The notes under the pieces are model-generated. The model was not told the origin of the DNA. It worked only from the letters and a program-made list of their open reading frames with translations, and ran no database searches. A DNA stretch of 64,000 nucleotides from Marisediminitalea oceani (GTDB lineage Bacteria; Pseudomonadota; Gammaproteobacteria; Enterobacterales; Alteromonadaceae). A program made the position numbers and the translations under genes. Shown here piece after piece: positions 46,472-54,623 of the stretch. Position 1 is the first letter of the stretch. Each line of letters starts with the position of its first letter. The stretch covers positions 161,988 through 225,987 of the forward strand of contig NZ_RCUA01000020.1 in NCBI RefSeq assembly GCF_003731635.1, read 5' to 3'.

Positions 46472-47491
46472 TCAGATGGTTTCGCCTAATTTAATTTCGT
46501 ATGGCAGCGACATCGAGGTATTGTCGCCAGACAACAGTAGTTTAGCGGCTTCCATTCCTTTCTCCACACTCGACTGACATACGGTTGCCATGTAAGGGCG
46601 AGTCCGGGCGGCTTCTTCAATACCGTCGAAACCGGTGATCCGCAGTTCACCGGGAATATCAATTCCCATGGTGAGCGCGCACTGCAATAACTCAAGAGCA
46701 ATAATATCACTCATACACAGAATAACATCGGGTCGCGGCGAACTTTGTAGCACTTCCCTGGCGGCCTGAACAGCATACATACCGGCGTTTTCCGGCAAGT
46801 TCCAGATCCAGTCGGTTGCCACTTCAATACCCGTTTCTTTTAATGCGCGGCAGTACCCGTCCAGACGACGATGGGTAATGGATGACTCAGCGTCAAGCAG
46901 CGGGCTGTCATAAATGCGGCAGGTGCTGGGCGAATCAATCAGGCGCAGTCCGAGAATCGCCGCGCGATCGCCCGGTCTGAGGGCCGCTTTAGCTATTTCG
47001 TAGCTGGCCTTTTCGTTATCGATGTTAATTGCCGGACGGTTTTCGAGGTTAAAATCGACCGTGACGACTGGTTTACTTTGCTGATTTAACTGAGTTGATA
47101 AGGCGCCATTTCGCGGCGCACCATAACAAATAAACCCGTCAACAAAATCCACCACATCAGTAATAGTGTCGGAGTCACCGGCATATAAAAGCAGGTGTTT
47201 CTGATTCTCACGCAGTACCCGCGATACGCCCTGAATAAAGGTGTTAGCAACCGGATCGGTTACCATGTAGTCGAGGCTGTCGGCCAGTACCAGAGCAACG
47301 ATGTTTGACTGTCCCTTACGCAGGATCTGGGCTGCGCGATTCGGGCCGGTATAACCAATCTCTTTACAGGCCTCGAGGATCTCGGTGCGCTTATTCGCTG
47401 ATAACTGATCCGGGCGATTAAACGCATTAGAAATAGTCGCTGTAGAAACACCGAGCTGCTTAGCAACATCTTTTAAAGTAAGCTTTTTCAT
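46472..47491 (-). CDS. LacI-family transcriptional regulator
   Basis: A 339-residue repressor. The helix-turn-helix and hinge are MKKLTLKDVAKQLGVSTATI through SNAFNRPDQLSANKRTEIL and GYTGPNRAAQILRKGQ. The periplasmic-binding-protein-like ligand domain follows (NIVALVLADSLDYM; GFICYGAPRNG; PDVILCMSDIIALELLQCAL). ATG at 47491 is chosen because it gives the family N-terminus; a TTG 39 bp upstream would add an unrelated extension. A CG-centred palindrome overlaps the start codon, consistent with autoregulation. It may control the receptor-halogenase genes. The ligand is unknown, perhaps a sugar. Confidence 0.9.
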   Translation of the reverse strand: MKKLTLKDVAKQLGVSTATISNAFNRPDQLSANKRTEILEACKEIGYTGPNRAAQILRKGQSNIVALVLADSLDYMVTDPVANTFIQGVSRVLRENQKHLLLYAGDSDTITDVVDFVDGFICYGAPRNGALSTQLNQQSKPVVTVDFNLENRPAINIDNEKASYEIAKAALRPGDRAAILGLRLIDSPSTCRIYDSPLLDAESSITHRRLDGYCRALKETGIEVATDWIWNLPENAGMYAVQAAREVLQSSPRPDVILCMSDIIALELLQCALTMGIDIPGELRITGFDGIEEAARTRPYMATVCQSSVEKGMEAAKLLLSGDNTSMSLPYEIKLGETI

Positions 47492-47502
47492 AACGTTATC
47501 AA
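47487..47502. promoter_or_regulatory. candidate LacI-family operator overlapping the lacI-type gene start
   Basis: TTCATAACGTTATCAA is palindromic with one mismatched pair and has the central ACGT usual for LacI-family sites. It includes the ATG of the regulator (minus strand). This suggests autorepression. A second dyad, ACTTAAT-TTC-ATTAAGT, lies at 47555-47571 in the promoter zone. Confidence 0.45.
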
Positions 47503-47599
47503 CTATTCCCAACCGAGCACATTGCTGCAATCTTCTTAATGTATCTTAAGACGCACTTAATTTCATTAAGTTTAAAAAAATGTTAAAAATAATTCTAGC

Positions 47600-47644
47600 A
47601 TAAAACAAAAGGTTAAGCGTTCTAAATCGTTTAACCTTTTGTTT
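47600..47644 (-). terminator. terminator-like hairpin after upp
   Basis: AAACAAAAGGTTAA (47603-47616) pairs exactly with TTAACCTTTTGTTT (47631-47644), with three further RNA pairs inside. On the minus strand it follows upp by 36 bp and ends in a T-rich run. It separates upp from the LacI regulator. Confidence 0.7.
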
Positions 47645-47680
47645 AAGGGCAAGCCAGTGTGGCTCGGGTGGGATACAAAT

Positions 47681-48310
47681 TTAGCGGGTACCGAATATTT
47701 TGTCGCCGGCATCGCCCAGACCAGGCAGGATATAGCCTTTTTCATTGAGTCGATCGTCTATGGATGCGGTGTAAATATCAACGTCGGGATGCGCAGCTTC
47801 TACCGCCGCGATACCTTCTGGCGCTGCGACCAGAAACAGCCCCATTATTTTTTCACAGCCTTTTTGTTTCAGCAGGTCGATAGTGGCAATCAGCGTACCG
47901 CCGGTGGCCAGCATGGGGTCAACGATTAGCGCGGTGCGCTTATCGATGTTTTTTACCACTTTGTCAAAATAAGCAACCGGTTGCAGGGTCTCTTCATCAC
48001 GGTATAACCCCACCACGCTGATCTTGGCGTTGGGAATAAGGTTCAGCACGCCGTCGAGCATACCCAGGCCGGCCCTGAGTATAGGCACTACGGTAATTTT
48101 TTTGCCTTTGATGCTTTTAACTTTAAGGCTTTCACCGGTCCAGCCTTTAATGTCTACCAGCTCAACCGGCAAATGGCGTGTGGCTTCGTAGGTTAACAGG
48201 TTGCCTACTTCGCCTGCCAGCTCCCGAAAATCCTTACTGCTGATGGAAGCCTCTCTCATCAGGCCAATTTTATGTTGAATAAGTGGGTGGGTGATTTCAT
48301 GAATAGCCAT
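47681..48310 (-). CDS. upp: uracil phosphoribosyltransferase
   Basis: A 209-residue pyrimidine salvage enzyme converting uracil and PRPP to UMP. The N-terminus [17 protein letters not shown], the conserved [20 protein letters not shown] and the PRPP-binding [20 protein letters not shown] near residue 130, and the uracil-binding [16 protein letters not shown] at the end, match the family. ATG at 48310 gives the usual length (E. coli 208); in-frame upstream codons to 48367 are not needed. It is on the minus strand between a membrane protein gene and the LacI regulator, with hairpins on either side. Confidence 0.97.
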   Translation of the reverse strand: MAIHEITHPLIQHKIGLMREASISSKDFRELAGEVGNLLTYEATRHLPVELVDIKGWTGESLKVKSIKGKKITVVPILRAGLGMLDGVLNLIPNAKISVVGLYRDEETLQPVAYFDKVVKNIDKRTALIVDPMLATGGTLIATIDLLKQKGCEKIMGLFLVAAPEGIAAVEAAHPDVDIYTASIDDRLNEKGYILPGLGDAGDKIFGTR

Positions 48311-48356
48311 AATGAACATGCCTGTGTGAAAACAATAGTTATGGCTATGGTACGAC

Positions 48357-48383
48357 AAAACACTCACAAATTGTGAGTGTTTT
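48357..48383 (-). terminator. terminator-like palindrome between the small membrane protein gene and upp
   Basis: AAAACACTCACAA (48357-48369) and TTGTGAGTGTTTT (48371-48383) are exact reverse complements around a single base. On the minus strand it follows the membrane protein stop by 27 bp and ends in TTTT. Confidence 0.7.
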
Positions 48384-48410
48384 GGTTGCTATATAAAGGG
48401 TATCGGTGAT

Positions 48411-48959
48411 TTACTGAATCGATTCGACCACCTGATTGCTGTGGCGGCTAAACATATCACGCACTTTTGACACCGACTGGCCATTTTTCAGGTTTACCAC
48501 TACGGCATAGTGCTTTGCCTTAACCGCTTTGCGGACCACTTCGATTATCTGCGTGCGATCAGGTCTCAGGCTCAGCAGACCTGCCACAAACAGGCCGATA
48601 AAAATACCCGGCGAAATCACCGCTATATAGGTTGCCAGCGGATTCTGCTGCGTGAGCGCAGGTCCGATATTAACCAGCAAATAGGCGGTAATCAGCCCTA
48701 CCACCAGTCCTGCTGCGCCGAGCAGCAAGTGCGAATACCACATCATTTTACCCAGCGCCTTGCTGTCACCTTCCAGCTTACGATTAAAGTCGCTGTCATC
48801 AGGTTCAATCAGCGTAACCTGCTGAGATTCTACGTCGGTGCCACGCACCACTTGTTCAATAGCTTTATTAGCATTGAGCTTTGAATCGAAGACTGATGCA
48901 ACCTGCACCTGCTCCGCATTCACCAATTTTGTACGATAGTTTTGGTCAGACTCAGACAT
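48411..48959 (-). CDS. hypothetical inner-membrane protein with two helices
   Basis: A 182-residue protein. A soluble N-terminal part (residues 1-75, VQVASVFDSKLNANKAIEQV) precedes two Gly-rich helices (SHLLLGAAGLVVGLITAYLL; YIAVISPGIFIGLFVAGLLS) and a C-terminal alpha/beta segment (TQIIEVVRKAVKAKHYAVVV) that repeats the N-terminal pattern. The layout resembles small stress-related membrane proteins, but I recognise no family. ATG at 48959 is chosen because ACGGGG lies at proper distance; an in-frame ATG at 48989 lacks a ribosome binding site. It is alone on the minus strand. Confidence 0.65.
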   Translation of the reverse strand: MSESDQNYRTKLVNAEQVQVASVFDSKLNANKAIEQVVRGTDVESQQVTLIEPDDSDFNRKLEGDSKALGKMMWYSHLLLGAAGLVVGLITAYLLVNIGPALTQQNPLATYIAVISPGIFIGLFVAGLLSLRPDRTQIIEVVRKAVKAKHYAVVVNLKNGQSVSKVRDMFSRHSNQVVESIQ

Positions 48960-49112
48960 ACTGTACCCCGTCTTTTTTCTTACATTCACTAAACACGATA
49001 CAATCTTTGCGCCAGGTTATAAGCTGCTGTTTTTACTTAAATAAAATAACGGCATTGTAAAAAACCGTATAGTGAGCGTGCAATTATGGCAGGCACCCTG
49101 AAATATTTTCAG

Positions 49113-49139
49113 CAAAAAAACAGGGCGCAAGCGCCCTGT
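49113..49139 (-). terminator. terminator of the phenol/meta-cleavage operon
   Basis: ACAGGGCGC (49120-49128), loop AA, GCGCCCTGT (49131-49139). On the minus strand the stem is followed by seven T. It lies 60 bp after the ferredoxin gene stop and closes the long catabolic operon. Confidence 0.92.
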
Positions 49140-49199
49140 CAAAAAAAGTGTTGATAATGTCCAAATTATCCGCACCTCGTGCTCTTTACTAAAAAATAA

Positions 49200-49553
49200 C
49201 TATTCTCCGCTCTCACTGGTCGCCAGCAGGAAGGTTTCCGCTTTAACACATTTGCGCTCAAACTGACGCTGGCATTTACCGATTACCCGCAGGGTTATGT
49301 CAGACTGCGGAAACACCTTACAGGCCAGCACCACGCCGGCAGCCTGTTCTTCCTCACTCACATGACAGCGGCTCATTTTTTTTGCCGTATACTCACCAGT
49401 CTCAATCTGAATTTTGCAAATCCCGCAACCGCCGCCCCGGCAGCCCACCGGGATCCCTTTACGTCCGAGGCGCGCCATGCCATCCAGTAACGATTCACTT
49501 GCACGACAGGAGTAACTTTCCTGGGTGTTCAGAATGTCGATTGTATAGGTCAT
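49200..49553 (-). CDS. dmpQ: [2Fe-2S] ferredoxin, DmpQ/XylT type
   Basis: A 117-residue plant-type ferredoxin. The cluster ligands are in VGCRGGGCGICKIQ (C-x4-C-x2-C) near residues 37-47 and in VVLACKVFP near residue 77. The GCRGGGCG form and MSRCHVSEEE match DmpQ/XylT, which in pseudomonads re-reduce the iron of catechol 2,3-dioxygenase after oxidative inactivation by substituted catechols. Here it is the last gene of the operon instead of standing next to dmpB. The C-terminal 35 residues, with another Cys pair region, are longer than in typical DmpQ. Confidence 0.85.
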   Translation of the reverse strand: MTYTIDILNTQESYSCRASESLLDGMARLGRKGIPVGCRGGGCGICKIQIETGEYTAKKMSRCHVSEEEQAAGVVLACKVFPQSDITLRVIGKCQRQFERKCVKAETFLLATSESGE

Positions 49554-49589
49554 TGTGCTCTCCCCTGCCCCGACGCGCTTTAATGCTGG

Positions 49590-50009
49590 TTATGCGCCAG
49601 CTTGTGCTCTGGCCTCGATTTCGGCTTTGCGGATTTCAGATGCCAGACTACCGGCGATGCTCCAATTCTCTGGCTCAACGGTATAGCAGTTGCCACGGAT
49701 ATCGGCCTTATCAACCTTTAGCGTGGCTGCCAGCATGTCAGTAAACTGTTCAGCAATGGCCTGGCGCTGCTCAAGGGAACGCCCTTTCATCACAATGAAC
49801 TCAAAAAACGGGGCATTCTTCCCGCCTTTGCTTACCAGTTTGCCGCCCACACCAATTAGGTTTGGTGCGTGCAGATCGACAAACACGCGAATGCGTTCAA
49901 CCGGACTGTCCAGTACCTCGGCATAAATCTGCGTGGCCTGTTCAACCACCGACTCAATCTGGCCATCGCTGATATCTTTGTCAGCAAGGTGAAATTTAAC
50001 AATTGGCAT
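49590..50009 (-). CDS. long tautomerase-superfamily protein
   Basis: A 139-residue protein. It begins MPIVKFHLADKD, so after Met removal it exposes the catalytic Pro-1 of the tautomerase superfamily. Two beta-alpha-beta units are seen: residues 2-60 (GQIESVVEQATQIYAEVL; RIRVFVDLH) and 65-120 (FFEFIVMKGRSLEQRQAIAE; ATLKVDKADIRGNCYTVEP). The second unit lacks its own Pro. The length is twice that of DmpI and like cis-CaaD or fused 4-oxalocrotonate tautomerases. It lies between an SDR and the ferredoxin at the operon end, beside a canonical tautomerase (52763-52996), so it probably has a different substrate or assists isomerisation. Confidence 0.8.
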   Translation of the reverse strand: MPIVKFHLADKDISDGQIESVVEQATQIYAEVLDSPVERIRVFVDLHAPNLIGVGGKLVSKGGKNAPFFEFIVMKGRSLEQRQAIAEQFTDMLAATLKVDKADIRGNCYTVEPENWSIAGSLASEIRKAEIEARAQAGA

Positions 50010-50050
50010 AGTTGTACTCCCGGATAATTCTTTAAACGATGAAGGGCTGC

Positions 50051-50803
50051 CTACGGCAACCCTTTACGACGACCAGAGTCGAGCATAATCGTTGAACCGG
50101 TCATGCCGATTGCGCGATCATCCAACAAGTTACACACTGCCCAGCCCACCTGTTCGGCGGTGGTAAACTGATGCACCGAGGACTCTTCCAGTAACTCTTC
50201 CAGTACATCATCCACGCTGATACCACGTTGCTCGGCCCGGGCCGCCGCTACATTGCGCAAACGCTCACTGTCGGCGGGACCCGGCGCAATAGTGTGGGCA
50301 CTGATGCCGCGGCGTCCATAGGCCAGCGAAAGCTGGCGCATAACATTGACCAGTGCGGCATTAGCCACACCCGCAGACGCGGCATATTCAGTCGGCTCAA
50401 GGCCATAATGCCCGCCGATGGCGACTATGCGCGCGTTGTCACTAAAGTGTTCATCGGCAGCACGACTCAGACGTAAGATGCCGCCTACTTTAATATTGAC
50501 CGCATCCACCATGGCTGCTGTGGGCGCTTTCAGAATGCCCCCGGCAACGGCCACACCAGGGCCATGCACCACCATTTTTACCGGACCGGTAATGGCAGAT
50601 TTAATCGCCTCAATGGCGCTATCCTGGCTGATATCAGCCTGCACCACACTAACGTCACTAAATTGTTCAGTTAAACTAGCCAGCGAGTCGGCGCTGCGGC
50701 CAACGGCCAGAACATGCAGGCCGTTGTCGATAAGTTGTCGGACGATTTCCACGCCGAAGGTACCGGTTGCACCCACAACGATGGCAAGATTTTTATCAGG
50801 CAT
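50051..50803 (-). CDS. SDR-family protein lacking catalytic Ser and Lys
   Basis: A 250-residue short-chain dehydrogenase/reductase fold. The cofactor loop is VVGATGTFGVEIVRQL (residues 9-24) and D57 lies in VVQADIS. The active-site Tyr position is kept (Y140 in PTEYAASAG), but the Lys four residues on is Ala (A144), and the Ser normally 13 residues before Tyr is absent. The C-terminal half is otherwise normal (ISAHTIAPGPADSERLRNVA; LLDDRAIGMTGSTIMLDSG). It sits 11 bp after dmpG and may bind a nucleotide without ordinary dehydrogenase activity, or be an atypical enzyme. The role in phenol catabolism is unknown. Confidence 0.8.
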   Translation of the reverse strand: MPDKNLAIVVGATGTFGVEIVRQLIDNGLHVLAVGRSADSLASLTEQFSDVSVVQADISQDSAIEAIKSAITGPVKMVVHGPGVAVAGGILKAPTAAMVDAVNIKVGGILRLSRAADEHFSDNARIVAIGGHYGLEPTEYAASAGVANAALVNVMRQLSLAYGRRGISAHTIAPGPADSERLRNVAAARAEQRGISVDDVLEELLEESSVHQFTTAEQVGWAVCNLLDDRAIGMTGSTIMLDSGRRKGLP

Positions 50804-50814
50804 AATGTACCTTT

Positions 50815-51846
50815 TTAAACAGCTTCTTTTAACAGGCCTTTCTCTTTGGCCAGCGTCATAGCGGTATCCTGGATCATGTCTTCCTGACCACCGATCATCT
50901 TCTTACGCCCCAGCTCAACCAGAATATCCCGGGCTGATAAACCGTACTTCTCGGCCGCCTTTTTGGCATGCAACAGGAAGGTTGAGTAAACCCCGGCATA
51001 ACCTAACGTCAGCGAGTCACGGTCGATGCGAACCATATGGTCCATCATGGGGGTAATGATGTCTTCGGCGATATCCATCAGCTTGAACAGATCCAGGCCG
51101 GTAGGAATACCCATTCGCTCAAGCACAGCAGCGAGTACTTCTAATGGCGTATTACCTGCGCCAGCACCAAGTCCGGCAACAGACGCGTCAATGCGAGTAG
51201 CACCGGCTTTAATTGCCGCTACCGAATTCGATACGCCCAGCGCCATGTTGTGATGGCCATGGAAACCAATTTCGGTCTCTGGCTTAAGTTCACCGCGCAG
51301 ACGGCTAATCACTTCAGTGACATCTTCCGGCAGCATAAATCCGGCTGAGTCAGTGATGTATACGGTATTGGCACCATAAGACTCCATTAGCAATGCCTGC
51401 TCAGTAAGCCCCTTTGGCGTATTCAGGTGCGACATCATTAAAAAGCCGGAGGTATCCATGCCTAGTTCACGCGCAAAAGCGATGTGCTGAGGTGAGGTGT
51501 CAGCTTCGGTACAGTGGGTAGCAACGTGAACGCTGCGCGCGCCATTGTCGTGGGCCGACTTCAGTTCTTTCATAGTGCCAAGGCCAGGAATAAGCAGTAC
51601 CGAGATAATGGTTTGTTTTACTGCCTCTGCTACCGCACTGATGTACTCTTCGTTGCTGGCAAGGGCAAAGCCATGCTGCAGCGAATTTCCGCCTAACCCG
51701 GCGCCATGAGTAACCTGAATGTAGGGTACACCAGCGTCGTCCATCGCTTTTGCGACTTTAACCATTTGTTCTACACTGATTTGCTCCTTTTTAGCGTGCA
51801 TACCATCGCGCAGACACATGTCATGTAAGATAATGTTTTTGCTCAT
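50815..51846 (-). CDS. dmpG: 4-hydroxy-2-oxovalerate aldolase
   Basis: A 343-residue class II pyruvate aldolase. The TIM barrel begins [16 protein letters not shown], with R and D for pyruvate enolisation; [15 protein letters not shown] and [18 protein letters not shown] hold the metal ligands. The C-terminal DmpG communication domain follows ([20 protein letters not shown]). It cleaves 4-hydroxy-2-oxovalerate to pyruvate and acetaldehyde and channels the aldehyde to DmpF. Its ATG shares a base with the dmpF stop codon, which fits the obligate DmpFG complex. Confidence 0.96.
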   Translation of the reverse strand: MSKNIILHDMCLRDGMHAKKEQISVEQMVKVAKAMDDAGVPYIQVTHGAGLGGNSLQHGFALASNEEYISAVAEAVKQTIISVLLIPGLGTMKELKSAHDNGARSVHVATHCTEADTSPQHIAFARELGMDTSGFLMMSHLNTPKGLTEQALLMESYGANTVYITDSAGFMLPEDVTEVISRLRGELKPETEIGFHGHHNMALGVSNSVAAIKAGATRIDASVAGLGAGAGNTPLEVLAAVLERMGIPTGLDLFKLMDIAEDIITPMMDHMVRIDRDSLTLGYAGVYSTFLLHAKKAAEKYGLSARDILVELGRKKMIGGQEDMIQDTAMTLAKEKGLLKEAV

Positions 51847-52760
51847 TACGCTGCCTCCACCGGGGTTAACGTGATAGTGCCGTTGGCAATTTCTTCGGCA
51901 AACATTTCTGCGGTGCGGGTAGCCGCCGCCGTCATAATGTCGAGGTTACCGGCATATTTCGGCAGGTAATCACCCAGACCAGCGACTTCCATAAACACCG
52001 CCACTTTGTTGCCTTCGAAAGTCGGGCCATTCACCAGCTTGTAACCGGGCACGTATTTCTGAACCTGTTCAATCATCTTCAGTACTGAGTCGCGGATCGC
52101 CACTTCGTCGGGTTCGCCTTCGGTCAGGCAGTAAATGGTGTTACGCATAATGATCGGAGGATCAGCGGGATTGATTATGGCCAGCGCCTTGCCTTTTTTC
52201 GCACCACCCACTTTTTCAATGGCATTGGAGGTGGTATAGGTAAATTCGTCCAGGTTGGCGCGGGTACCCGCACCAATGGATTTACTCGACAGGCTGGCAA
52301 TAATTTCGGCGTATTCCACGCCCTGTACCTGTGCTACCGCGTTAACAATAGGAATGGTTGCCTGACCGGCACAGGAAATCATATTCACATTCATTTCCTG
52401 CTTGTCGGCATGCTCTTTCAGGTTGACCGGCGGTACACACAGCGGACCGATCGCCGCCGGGGTGAGGTCAATCATCATCACCCCTTTGGCATTTAACTTA
52501 CGGCTGTTTTCCGCGTGTACATAAGCACTGGTGGCATCAAAAGCAATTTGAATACCGTCTTCTTCCACATGAGGAAGCAGTCCGTCCACGCCTTCGGCAG
52601 TGGTTTTCAGCCCCATTTTTTTAGCCCGGGCCAGGCCTTCGGATTCAGGGTCAATACCCACCATCCAGACCGGCTCCAGCCACTCGCTGCGCATCACTTT
52701 ATACATCAGGTCGGTACCGATATTGCCCGAACCAATTAACGCACATTTAATCTTTTTCAT
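51846..52760 (-). CDS. dmpF: acetaldehyde dehydrogenase (acylating)
   Basis: A 304-residue enzyme converting acetaldehyde, NAD+ and CoA to acetyl-CoA. The Rossmann motif is [17 protein letters not shown] (residues 5-21), the catalytic Cys lies in [16 protein letters not shown] near residue 130, and the dimer/DmpG interface region includes [19 protein letters not shown]. It is translationally linked to dmpG and follows dmpI by 2 bp. It completes the lower meta-cleavage pathway. Confidence 0.96.
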   Translation of the reverse strand: MKKIKCALIGSGNIGTDLMYKVMRSEWLEPVWMVGIDPESEGLARAKKMGLKTTAEGVDGLLPHVEEDGIQIAFDATSAYVHAENSRKLNAKGVMMIDLTPAAIGPLCVPPVNLKEHADKQEMNVNMISCAGQATIPIVNAVAQVQGVEYAEIIASLSSKSIGAGTRANLDEFTYTTSNAIEKVGGAKKGKALAIINPADPPIIMRNTIYCLTEGEPDEVAIRDSVLKMIEQVQKYVPGYKLVNGPTFEGNKVAVFMEVAGLGDYLPKYAGNLDIMTAAATRTAEMFAEEIANGTITLTPVEAA

Positions 52761-52762
52761 TG

Positions 52763-52996
52763 CTATTTCCCCTCTGCATTCAGTGGTTGTTGGGCTGCCT
52801 GCTGAGCCTGACTGCGCTCTTTCATGGTCATTCCGGACACGAAAAAGTCGTGTTCACCGTGTTCAGTTATAAGGATCCGCACTGACTCACGTTTAACGCC
52901 CAGCGACGATACCAGCGCGTCGGTAACGGCTTTGGCGGCATTGCATTTTTGTTCTTCCGTTCGCCCTGTCATGAGGTGCATTTCGATTATTGGCAT
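52763..52996 (-). CDS. dmpI: 2-hydroxymuconate tautomerase (4-oxalocrotonate tautomerase)
   Basis: A 77-residue tautomerase. [20 protein letters not shown] gives Pro-1 and the conserved Arg at residue 12 of the [23 protein letters not shown] carries the second conserved Arg and the usual aromatic. It converts 2-hydroxymuconate to 2-oxo-3-hexenedioate. The C-terminal 15 residues (Gln/Ala-rich) extend past the usual 62-residue size. It lies between dmpH and dmpF. Confidence 0.92.
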   Translation of the reverse strand: MPIIEMHLMTGRTEEQKCNAAKAVTDALVSSLGVKRESVRILITEHGEHDFFVSGMTMKERSQAQQAAQQPLNAEGK

Positions 52997-53022
52997 GGTT
53001 GTTCTCCGTTCAATTAGCGGGT

Positions 53023-53817
53023 TTATTCGAAACGCAGACTAACGCTGCCCAAATCCTGATAGCGTGCAATCACGTTGTCACCAGGTTTCACCGCCACGGC
53101 AGCGGTAATTCCGCCACTCATCACAAAGCTTCCGGCTGGCAGGGTTTCACCCATGTCATGCAGAATATTGACGACCATGGCCACCGCATCGGCCGGATGA
53201 CCCATTACCGCAGCAGAAGAGCCCATTTCAACAATTTCGCCGTTAAGCTCCATGGCGACACCAATACCATCGACTTCGATATCATCAACGTAACGTGGAC
53301 GACCGCCCGCCACAAAACGGGCTGATGAACTGTTATCTGCAATCACACTGGGTAAATCGAACTTAAAGTTTTCATAGCGCGAATCGATGACCTCAACGGC
53401 TGGCATCACAAAATCGGTTGCCGCCAGTACATCGGCGCGCGTGCAGGCCGGGCCGCTCAGGTCGGCCTTGGTGACAAACGCCACTTCGCATTCCACCCGG
53501 GGATGCACCATATCGTGGGTACTGATGGCGGTATTTTCCGGCCGTGACATGGCATCGGTTAAAAAACCAATTGACGGTTTATCCACGCCCATCTGAACCA
53601 TTTTGGCTTTTGAGGTTAAGCCTGCTTTCCAGCCAATCAGCTTCTCGCCTTGCTCTATGAACCGGGCACGCAGGGCATTCTGCACAGCATAGCCGTCTTC
53701 AATGGTCATTTCTGGGTATTCGTTGGTGAGTTTTGCGATATCATTCGCACGGCGCTGAGCACCTTCCACTCGCTCACAGAAACGGATAATTTGTTCTTGG
53801 GTTAAGCTGGTTTTCAT
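53023..53817 (-). CDS. dmpH: 2-oxo-3-hexenedioate (4-oxalocrotonate) decarboxylase
   Basis: A 264-residue member of the fumarylacetoacetate-hydrolase-like hydratase/decarboxylase family. Distinguishing DmpH-type sequences are GWKAGLTSKAKMVQMGV near residue 62, HPRVECEVAFVTKADLSGP, VIDSRYENFKFDLPSVIADN and GSFVMSGGITAAVAV. It decarboxylates 2-oxo-3-hexenedioate to 2-hydroxypenta-2,4-dienoate in a metal-dependent manner, usually in complex with DmpE. Its ATG overlaps the dmpE stop by 4 bp. Confidence 0.94.
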   Translation of the reverse strand: MKTSLTQEQIIRFCERVEGAQRRANDIAKLTNEYPEMTIEDGYAVQNALRARFIEQGEKLIGWKAGLTSKAKMVQMGVDKPSIGFLTDAMSRPENTAISTHDMVHPRVECEVAFVTKADLSGPACTRADVLAATDFVMPAVEVIDSRYENFKFDLPSVIADNSSSARFVAGGRPRYVDDIEVDGIGVAMELNGEIVEMGSSAAVMGHPADAVAMVVNILHDMGETLPAGSFVMSGGITAAVAVKPGDNVIARYQDLGSVSLRFE

Positions 53818-54611
53818 ACTTTTGTGCTCCCGGCAAAATTCACTTTACAACCACCCACGCCGGCGATGTAACACTCCAGTTCGTCACCATCGGTAACGGG
53901 TACCAGGGCAGACTGTGAGCCGGACAGGATCACCTCGCCTGCTTTAAACGGAATACCAAGTTCCCCCAGAGTATTGGCCAGCCAGGCCACCGCGTTAAAA
54001 GGCGAGCCTTGTACTGCTGCGCCCACACCGGTAGAGAATAGCTCACCATTTTTGTACAGGGTCATACCTGCCATGGTGATATCCACCTTGCGGGGATCGG
54101 CTTTGATGTTACTGACCACATACACACCGCAAGAGGCATTGTCGGCCACGGTGTCCTGAATTTTGATTTTCCAGTCGGTGATCCGTGAGTCGACAATTTC
54201 AAAACACGGGCTCACATAATCGGTGGCACGGATCACGTCTACCGCAGTAATGCCCGGGCCAATCAGGTCTTCTTTGAGCACAATGGCCAGCTCCGCTTCT
54301 GCTTTAGGCTGAATAAGCTCGTTAAGGTCGATAGTTTCGCCTTCCTGGTACACCATTTTGTCGGTGAGCTGACCAAAGTCTGGCTGAAAGACGCCGAGAA
54401 AATCCTGTACCGCTTTGCTGGTGACGCCAATTTTTTTGCCTACAATTTTCTCACCGGCGTCCAGGCGACGCTGGATATATTGCAACTGAATCTCGTAAGC
54501 CTGCTCTAAAGTAATATCCGGGTGTTGCTCGGTAAACGGCACCAGCGTGTTGCGTGACACCATGGCCTCATACAACGCATTACCTAGTTTTTTAATTTGT
54601 GAATTATCCAT
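53814..54611 (-). CDS. dmpE: 2-hydroxypenta-2,4-dienoate hydratase
   Basis: A 265-residue hydratase of the same fold as its neighbour. IVGKKIGVTSKAVQDFLGVF near residue 56, QPKAEAELAIVLKEDLIGPG, FEIVDSRITDWKIKIQDTVA and GEVILSGSQSALVPV are the DmpE/MhpD pattern. It adds water to give 4-hydroxy-2-oxovalerate, the aldolase substrate. It begins 12 bp after the dehydrogenase gene and overlaps dmpH by 4 bp, in line with the known DmpE-DmpH complex. Confidence 0.94.
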   Translation of the reverse strand: MDNSQIKKLGNALYEAMVSRNTLVPFTEQHPDITLEQAYEIQLQYIQRRLDAGEKIVGKKIGVTSKAVQDFLGVFQPDFGQLTDKMVYQEGETIDLNELIQPKAEAELAIVLKEDLIGPGITAVDVIRATDYVSPCFEIVDSRITDWKIKIQDTVADNASCGVYVVSNIKADPRKVDITMAGMTLYKNGELFSTGVGAAVQGSPFNAVAWLANTLGELGIPFKAGEVILSGSQSALVPVTDGDELECYIAGVGGCKVNFAGSTKV

Positions 54612-54623
54612 GTCTGACCGCTC

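Noticed and set aside
46472..47530. LacI-type gene starting at the upstream TTG (47530)
   Set aside because: Adds 13 residues before the invariant helix-turn-helix start; ATG 47491 fits the family.
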